64,000 nucleotides of DNA. It comes from an uncultured Bacilli bacterium (GTDB lineage: Bacteria > Bacillota_I > Bacilli_A > RF39 > UBA660). Numbering within the stretch: position 1 is the first letter of the stretch; every line of letters begins with the position of its first letter. The position numbers and the translations under genes were made by a program. Below, one piece after another: positions 59,378 to 64,000 of the stretch. The notes under the pieces are model-generated. The model was not told the DNA's origin. It searched no databases and saw only the letters and a list, made by a program, of their open reading frames with translations. The DNA lies in NCBI GenBank assembly GCA_934131175.1, contig CAKOZD010000002.1:1-64000 (forward strand), written 5' to 3'.

Positions 59378-59905
59378 ATGAATAATATTGTTTTGTATCA
59401 ACCAGAGATACCACAAAATACTGGTAATATAATGAGAACTTGTGTTGCGACTAATACTCGTTTACATTTAATTAAACCATTAGGTTTTAAAATAGATGAT
59501 GCTCATTTAAAAAGAAGTGGTGTAAACTATATTGATAAATTAGAATATTTTGTGTATGAGAATTTTGAGGACTTTAAAGAAAAGAATCCTGGAAAATATT
59601 ACTATTTTACTAGATATGGTCATAAGCCACACACTAGTTTTGATTATAGTAATAAAAGTGGTGAAAACTTATATTTTATATTTGGAAAAGAGTCAACTGG
59701 TATTCCTAAAGAAATATTAAAAGATGATTTAGAACACTGTATGAGAATTCCAATGACAGACAAAGTACGTGCACTTAATGTTTCTAATAGTGTTGCGATT
59801 GTAATATATGAAGCATTAAGACAACAAAATTATAATGATTTACTTTTAGAAGAACCAAATGATGACAATGGACATAAGGGTGCTGATTTTTTAGAGAGAG
59901 ATTAG
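59378..59905 (+). CDS. trmL: tRNA (cytidine(34)-2'-O)-methyltransferase TrmL
   Basis: 175 aa from ATG 59378 (ATGGAGGG at 59366-59373 is the ribosome site, so the ATG at 59366 is rejected). SPOUT enzyme that methylates the wobble base of tRNA-Leu species. Motifs: L-Y-Q-P-E-I-P-Q-N-T-G-N-I-M-R-T-C (about 5-21), F-G-K-E-S-T-G-I-P (about 103-111) and L-N-V-S-N-S-V-A-I-V (about 130-140) forming the knotted SAM site. Confidence 0.94.
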   Translation: MNNIVLYQPEIPQNTGNIMRTCVATNTRLHLIKPLGFKIDDAHLKRSGVNYIDKLEYFVYENFEDFKEKNPGKYYYFTRYGHKPHTSFDYSNKSGENLYFIFGKESTGIPKEILKDDLEHCMRIPMTDKVRALNVSNSVAIVIYEALRQQNYNDLLLEEPNDDNGHKGADFLERD

Positions 59906-59911
59906 TCTTTT

Positions 59912-60391
59912 ATGAAAAAAGATTTTTTAGATATTTTAATTGATAAATTTTTTGATAAAATTGAAGTTTTAATTTCAAATAACATTGAGCCTACCATTAT
60001 TGTTCATGATATTAAAGAACTTAATAGTGATATTATAGATGGATTATTCCAGAGTGGTATTAGAGGAATGATTCTAGATGTTGATGAAACATTAAGGTAT
60101 GATGGCAATGATATTAGTGACGATAATATAGATTGGTTGATAAGTGTTAGTTCAAAGATGAAAGTTTCTGTTGTAAGCAACGGATATGATAAAGGTGTTG
60201 AATCTCTTTTAAAACAACTTTGTATTAATTATTATCCTCTTTCATTTAAGCCTAGTACTAGAAATATAAAAAAAGCTTTGAAAAGTATGGAAGTTGGTTC
60301 AAGTTCTGCAATAATAGTTGGTGATAAATATTTTGATGATATGTATGCTGGCAACAAACTTGGTATGAAAACTTGTTTAGTTAAAAAATAA
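59912..60391 (+). CDS. HAD family phosphatase, YqeG-type
   Basis: 159 aa. HAD motif I D-V-D-E-T-L (56-61), motif II S-N (about 88-90), motif III K (P-L-S-F-K-P), motif IV G-D-K-Y-F-D-D (about 132-138). YqeG-type proteins have this length and the lead-in P-x-x-I-V-H-D-I near 27-34; B. subtilis-type members have DLDNTL and act as nucleotide-type phosphatases. Motif I here has E for N. Confidence 0.88.
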   Translation: MKKDFLDILIDKFFDKIEVLISNNIEPTIIVHDIKELNSDIIDGLFQSGIRGMILDVDETLRYDGNDISDDNIDWLISVSSKMKVSVVSNGYDKGVESLLKQLCINYYPLSFKPSTRNIKKALKSMEVGSSSAIIVGDKYFDDMYAGNKLGMKTCLVKK

Positions 60392-60397
60392 TTTTTT

Positions 60398-60427
60398 AAA
60401 GATGAATATATTTTATCTTTTTTTTTC
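60398..60427 (+). terminator. Terminator between yqeG-type gene and sigG
   Basis: AAAGAT (60398-60403) with ATCTTT (60415-60420), long loop, T-run to 60426. Confidence 0.6.
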
Positions 60428-60450
60428 ATAATTTTTTTGAGGTGAAAATT

Positions 60451-61224
60451 ATGGGAAAATATAAAGTTTTAATTAGTGGAATTAATACAAGTGATTTGGT
60501 TACTTTAAGTGCTCAAGAGATGAGAGTGTTATTTGAAAGATTTAAAGATGGTGATTTATTTGCTCGTGATTTACTTATTGAAGGAAATTTAAGATTAGTT
60601 TTATCAATTTTAAAGAAGTTTTATAATAATAAAGAAAATCTAGATGATTTGTTTCAGATAGGTTGTGTAGGTTTAATTAAGGCAATAGACAATTTTGATT
60701 TAAGTTATGATGTTCAATTTTCTACTTATGCTGTTCCTATGATTTTAGGAGAAATAAAAAGATATATTAGAGATAATTCTAGTATAAGAGTTAGTCGTTC
60801 ATTAAAAGACATTGCATATAAATCAATGAAATATATTGATGAGTATTATAGTGAACATGGTACTGAACCAACGATAGATGTGATAGCTTTAGAATTGGGT
60901 GTCAATTCTTTTGATGTTAGTAATGCACTTAATGCAATGAGAGAACCTGTTAGTATGTATGAACCTATATATAATGATGGTGGAGATACAATCTTTTTGT
61001 ATGATCAAATAGAGGATAAAAGTGCTGAAACAGATGTTTCAAATAGAGTAAGTATTGAAAATGCTATTGATGATTTAGATAGTCGTGAAAAATATATTTT
61101 GGATCAACGTTTTGTAATTGGAAAGACGCAAATGGAAGTTGCCGATGAGCTTGATATTAGTCAAGCACAAGTATCAAGATTAGAAAAGAAGGCTGTAAAG
61201 GAATTAAAAAAGGTATTAAAGTAA
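60451..61224 (+). CDS. sigG: RNA polymerase sigma factor SigG (late forespore)
   Basis: 257 aa from ATG 60451 (GAGGTG upstream; a GTG at 60442 lies in that site). N-terminus K-V-L-I-S-G-I-N-T-S-D-L is the SigG-specific start; then L-V-L-S-I-L-K-K-F-Y-N, D-D-L-F-Q-I-G-C-V-G-L (region 2.1-2.2), F-S-T-Y-A-V-P-M-I-L-G-E-I-K-R-Y-I-R-D-N (2.3-2.4), I-R-V-S-R-S-L-K-D-I-A-Y, E-P-V-S-M-Y-E-P-I-Y-N-D-G-G-D (region 3) and Q-M-E-V-A-D-E-L-D-I-S-Q-A-Q-V-S-R-L-E-K (4.2). SigG directs late forespore genes. Followed by ylmC-type gene as in B. subtilis. Confidence 0.95.
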   Translation: MGKYKVLISGINTSDLVTLSAQEMRVLFERFKDGDLFARDLLIEGNLRLVLSILKKFYNNKENLDDLFQIGCVGLIKAIDNFDLSYDVQFSTYAVPMILGEIKRYIRDNSSIRVSRSLKDIAYKSMKYIDEYYSEHGTEPTIDVIALELGVNSFDVSNALNAMREPVSMYEPIYNDGGDTIFLYDQIEDKSAETDVSNRVSIENAIDDLDSREKYILDQRFVIGKTQMEVADELDISQAQVSRLEKKAVKELKKVLK

Positions 61225-61255
61225 TTTTGTTTCATATTATTTATTAGGTGATTCA

Positions 61256-61480
61256 ATGAGAATGTCTGATTTACAATCAAAAAAAATTATAAGCATAGTA
61301 AATGGCAAAAGTATTGGAAATATAATTGATTGTGATATTAATGAGCATGGTGGGATAGATGCTTTAATAATTGAGCAAAATAAGGGATTGTTTTCTCTAA
61401 ATAAAGAGAGTGATACAAGAGTTTTTTGGAATGAAATTGCTAAAATAGGTGAAGATGTCATATTGGTAAGAAAAGATTAA
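61256..61480 (+). CDS. YlmC/YmxH family PRC-barrel sporulation-associated protein
   Basis: 74 aa. PRC barrel with the family ends: R-M-S-D-L-Q-S-K-K-I-I-S-I-V-N-G-K-S-I-G-N-I near the start and I-A-K-I-G-E-D-V-I-L-V-R at the end. In B. subtilis ylmC lies in the sigG region. TTAGGTGA ribosome site. Overlaps the start of yunB by 19 bp. Confidence 0.9.
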   Translation: MRMSDLQSKKIISIVNGKSIGNIIDCDINEHGGIDALIIEQNKGLFSLNKESDTRVFWNEIAKIGEDVILVRKD

Positions 61481-62121
61481 GTTATTTTGATAAGCTTTTT
61501 CTTTTTATTCTTGTATCTTTTTTTCTTTCTTTTTTATTTTTAATATATATCGATAAAAGACTTTTTAGTGTACTTAAAAATTATGTTGATATTGAAGTTT
61601 CTAATCTTACTACTAGAATAGTTAATCAAGTTATTTCTTATAATCGTTTTGATAGTACTTATTTGAAAAGGCATAGTGATGGAAGCTATTCTTATGATAC
61701 AAAGGTAATTAACGATTATGTAGATTTAGTCACTGGAAAAATTGATTATGAACTTTCAAATGTCGAAGCTGGAAAAATTGACAGTTTATTTTTTCGTAAA
61801 AATAATAAATATAAAGATTTAAAAAATGGTCTTATTTGTGATGTGATGTTTTCATCAATAAAGGGTTCGACTTTGTTCAGTAGCATTGGTCCAGGTATTC
61901 CTGTTAGATTATCTTTTATTGGTGAGGTAACTTCTAGTATTGATATTAAAACGAAGGAGTATGGAATAAATAATGTTTTAGTAAAGGTAATTTTAAATAT
62001 AAATATTAAAGAAAGAACTTCTATGCCATTTACGTCAAATGAGCAAATTATTACAATTAGTGAACCTCTTACTGTGGATATTATTAAAGGAGATATTCCT
62101 GAGTATTATAAAACAAGCTAA
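61462..62121 (+). CDS. yunB: Sporulation protein YunB, apparent ATT start
   Basis: 219 aa in a frame open from 61453. The first usual start codon (TTG 61663) would remove a YunB-type N-terminus: Y-F-D-K-L-F-L-F-I-L-V-S-F-F-L-S-F-L-F-L-I-Y (membrane helix about 7-28), then V-E-I-S-N-L-T-T-R-I-V-N-Q-V-I. No ATG, GTG or TTG lies in frame before it; ATT 61462 follows AGGTGAAG (61447-61454) at suitable distance. C-terminal part S-T-L-F-S-S-I-G-P-G-I-P-V-R-L-S-F-I-G and V-D-I-I-K-G-D-I-P-E-Y-Y is typical. YunB is a mother-cell spore protein. A ylmC-yunB frameshift is the alternative. Confidence 0.8.
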   Translation: MGKKRLSYFDKLFLFILVSFFLSFLFLIYIDKRLFSVLKNYVDIEVSNLTTRIVNQVISYNRFDSTYLKRHSDGSYSYDTKVINDYVDLVTGKIDYELSNVEAGKIDSLFFRKNNKYKDLKNGLICDVMFSSIKGSTLFSSIGPGIPVRLSFIGEVTSSIDIKTKEYGINNVLVKVILNINIKERTSMPFTSNEQIITISEPLTVDIIKGDIPEYYKTS

Positions 62122-62125
62122 TTTG

Positions 62126-62134
62126 TGCTATAAT
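62126..62134 (+). promoter_or_regulatory. Extended -10 promoter of yutD-type gene
   Basis: TGC-TATAAT (62126-62134), weak -35 TTATAA (62106-62111) at 17 bp. GAGGTA before ATG 62154. Confidence 0.6.
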
Positions 62135-62153
62135 TTATTTGTGAGGTAATTGT

Positions 62154-62432
62154 ATGAAAAAGATTGTAATAAATGATATTGAATATGAAATCATCAGAAA
62201 TGATAAAGATTGTATAAATAAGGAAGAACTTGAAGAAAAAATAACTGATTATTTTGATGAATTTGATTATATTATGGGTGATTTTGCTTATGATAAAGTT
62301 AGGTTAAAAGGATATTACAATTCTGATAATAAGATGGCTAAAAAAATCAATGATATCAAGTATTTAGATGATTATATTGCAAATTATTGTAGTTATGGTG
62401 CACGTATTTTCTTGCTCAAGAAATTAAAATAA
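62154..62432 (+). CDS. YutD-like family protein
   Basis: 92 aa, YutD-type: F-D-Y-I-M-G-D-F-A-Y-D-K-V-R-L-K-G-Y-Y near the middle, then D-D-Y-I-A-N-Y-C-S-Y-G-A-R-I-F at the end, both family markers. Function unknown; B. subtilis yutD maps near yunB-type genes. Gene tail LKKLK basic. Confidence 0.85.
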   Translation: MKKIVINDIEYEIIRNDKDCINKEELEEKITDYFDEFDYIMGDFAYDKVRLKGYYNSDNKMAKKINDIKYLDDYIANYCSYGARIFLLKKLK

Positions 62433-62437
62433 AATAC

Positions 62438-62465
62438 TTGTAATTATCCTAAAATATGTTAGAAT
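62438..62465 (+). promoter_or_regulatory. Promoter of DUF1292 gene
   Basis: TTGTAA (62438-62443), 16-bp spacer, extended -10 TGT-TAGAAT (62457-62465). AAAGGGAGG before ATG 62500. Confidence 0.65.
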
Positions 62466-62499
62466 TATATTATATGAATAATAAAGGGAGGATTTTTAC

Positions 62500-62775
62500 A
62501 TGGAAAATCAAGAAATCGAAAAGAAAATGATGTCAATAGTTGCAGAAGATGGTTCAATTGAAGAAGTTGAAGTTATTTTAGCTTTTGAGTTCAAAGATAC
62601 TAAGAAAGAATATGTTATTTATACAAAAAATGAAAAAGATGAAAATGAAAATGTTACAGTTTATGTATCAAACGTTGACCGTTCATCTGGAGAACCTAAG
62701 TTAATTGGTGTTGACGATGATGAAGAGTGGAATAGAGTAAAAGATGTTTTACGTGAATTATCAAAAGCAGAATAA
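62500..62775 (+). CDS. DUF1292 family protein
   Basis: 91 aa, small acidic protein of the DUF1292 (YrzB) type: V-A-E-D-G-S-I-E-E-V-E-V-I-L-A-F-E-F near 14-31, Y-V-I-Y-T-K-N-E-K-D, and W-N-R-V-K-D-V-L-R-E-L at the end. Common in Firmicutes; function unknown. Co-transcribed with the next gene (20 bp). Confidence 0.9.
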   Translation: MENQEIEKKMMSIVAEDGSIEEVEVILAFEFKDTKKEYVIYTKNEKDENENVTVYVSNVDRSSGEPKLIGVDDDEEWNRVKDVLRELSKAE

Positions 62776-62795
62776 CATGAGGAGGTTAATGTCTT

Positions 62796-64000
62796 ATGAT
62801 GGTAGATAAGATTGATTTATTGGACAATGATTATAATTTAGTTTCTAGGGAAGCAAGTCCAAGACAAATAAAGACTAGAAGCAAATCATTTAGTTCAATT
62901 AGTGGTGTTTTTACTAAGTTTAGGATTTCTCGTTTAGAGAAAAAATTGGAAAAATCAAGAAAAAGTTTTGTAAATCAAAAAATTCATAAAAATTTAGGCG
63001 ATTCATCTGTAGTTAGAAAAACTGAGAAAGATATTGAGAAAAAGGCAAAGGCAATTGCTAAGATAGAAGAGAAAATTATGATTCTTTCTAAGGAAGATGT
63101 TCCAACAAATTATGTTGAAAATAGAGCAATTAAGTTGAGAAAGAATATGATGAGCAATTTAAGTCATAACTCATCTATGGCATATTCATTAGGAATAAAG
63201 ACTAAGGCTGATGAAGCAAAAGCAATCGATAAGATTTTTAATGAAAATACTGTTTTACCTGTTAATGAGAGAGTAAGGGAATCTGAATTAGAAGATGTTG
63301 AGGATGTTGAAGACCAAGAAGATGTTCAGGCAGAAACACCAGAGAGTATTATGAGTCGTGAAAGTGAAGAAATTGGTAAAAGTGTATCAAATATCTTAGA
63401 TGAAGATGCATCAAAAGAATCAGATGTTGCTGATGAAAAAGATGTTGATGCAGTTGAAAAAGATGAAGTTTCTTCTGAAGAAAGTGATAAAGCAGTTAGT
63501 GAACCTGTTGTTGAATCTGAACAAATCCCAGATATTTCAACTTTTATGAAAGATATTGATTTAAATGTTGATACATATAAGGATTCAACAAATATTAATC
63601 CTGCTATAGATGAAAACGAATCTAGAGAGCATATTGAGGTTGTTCCAACAGATATAGATAGAGATGCAATAAAGAGTTCAATTGATGATCAGTTTGAAAA
63701 TATTGCTAAGAGTGATGATAATATGCAAGAAGAAACAATTACCAATGCTGGAAGACCAAATGTAGAAGATGGTTTTAATAATGTTGATAATGGTGCTATG
63801 TTCGTTTCTCCAGAAACAGTTAAAAGTGTAGTTGGAACAGGTTCTAAAATTGATATTGATACAGATGAGCCAAAGAGTATTAGTCCAGAAGAAGTTAGAG
63901 CTGTTTTAGATGGTAAATTTGATGAAGTAGAAAATACTGAAGAAGAAGATAAGATTGACACACATCTTGATGTTAAAAGTATTGAAGAAACAATAAGCGA
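62796..64000 (+). CDS. Long acidic, probably disordered protein, 3' end beyond window
   Basis: ATG 62796 (GAGGAGG upstream) starts a frame that stays open to the window end (401 codons plus two bases). First ~125 residues are basic with coiled-coil-like Lys/Glu/Arg helices (K-I-E-E-K-I-M-I-L-S); from about 160 on Asp/Glu/Ser/Val-rich low-complexity. Not recognised; a membrane-linked or cell-division scaffold is a guess. Partial. Confidence 0.7.
   Translation, partial: MMVDKIDLLDNDYNLVSREASPRQIKTRSKSFSSISGVFTKFRISRLEKKLEKSRKSFVNQKIHKNLGDSSVVRKTEKDIEKKAKAIAKIEEKIMILSKEDVPTNYVENRAIKLRKNMMSNLSHNSSMAYSLGIKTKADEAKAIDKIFNENTVLPVNERVRESELEDVEDVEDQEDVQAETPESIMSRESEEIGKSVSNILDEDASKESDVADEKDVDAVEKDEVSSEESDKAVSEPVVESEQIPDISTFMKDIDLNVDTYKDSTNINPAIDENESREHIEVVPTDIDRDAIKSSIDDQFENIAKSDDNMQEETITNAGRPNVEDGFNNVDNGAMFVSPETVKSVVGTGSKIDIDTDEPKSISPEEVRAVLDGKFDEVENTEEEDKIDTHLDVKSIEETIS

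Noticed and set aside
63689..63961. Minus-strand 90-aa ORF
   Set aside because: Opposite to the long open plus-strand frame with ribosome site; low-complexity shadow.
1..64000. TGA as Trp (Mycoplasma-like code)
   Set aside because: TGA ends several genes (3073-3075, 19378-19380) and Trp is TGG throughout.
1..64000. CRISPR array, tRNA/rRNA genes, IS elements
   Set aside because: No regular direct repeats, no cloverleaf pattern and no transposase motifs were seen on reading both strands.

Overview
The window is a strongly AT-rich bacterial chromosome segment. TGA acts as a stop (for example 19378-19380) and Trp is TGG, so this is genetic code 11 and not a Mycoplasma code. GatCAB-AspRS instead of direct Asn charging, T-box and CIRCE control, Gram-positive (Tad plus type IV secretion) envelope machinery and clear endospore genes (sigG, ylmC/ymxH, yunB, spoVID-like, ysxE-like) point to an uncultured, low-GC, Gram-positive Bacilli-type lineage. 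An RF39-like or Erysipelotrichia-like gut bacterium is my guess; it cannot be proved from the window.

Region 1 (1-1.45 kb) holds a small membrane protein and greA. Region 2 (about 1.45-28.08 kb) is the striking part: about 20 co-directional genes, bounded by a greA terminator and a strong terminator at 28.05 kb. It holds a Tad/Flp pilus set (CpaB, CpaF/TadA ATPase, TadB, TadC, a 49-aa Flp-like pilin, TadE-like minor pilins, TadZ) fused into one block with a type IV secretion set: two VirB2-like proteins, VirB6-like, VirB3/PrgI-like, a VirB4 split into two coupled genes, a VirB1-like wall enzyme joining SpoIID and C39 domains, and a VirD4 coupling ATPase. A sortase-like protein, a 915-aa Cys-rich secreted protein and two related membrane-anchored proteins at the two ends complete it. 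No relaxase, integrase, prepilin peptidase or plasmid gene is present, so it looks like a resident surface machine and not an ICE.

Region 3 (28.1-45.3 kb) is mostly housekeeping: rhodanese, a DedA/TVP38-type protein, RmuC, trpS and a rhomboid protease (minus strand), a WXG-like/phosphodiester-glycosidase protein (minus), then a T-box leader (putative AAC/Asn specifier) driving gatC-gatA-gatB-aspS, the pathway that makes Asn-tRNA by transamidation. After these come MscS, proteins with alpha-CTD-like repeats, and htpG under a CIRCE operator.

Region 4 (45.3-64 kb) carries a giant orphan dehydratase activase, lon, a spoVID-ysxE pair in Bacillus-like order behind lon, rubrerythrin, a kinase-like protein, a U32 protein, trmL, a YqeG-type HAD phosphatase, sigG-ylmC-yunB (yunB apparently starts at ATT), yutD, a DUF1292 protein and the start of a long acidic protein cut by the window end. 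I found no tRNA, rRNA, CRISPR array, IS element or attachment site.
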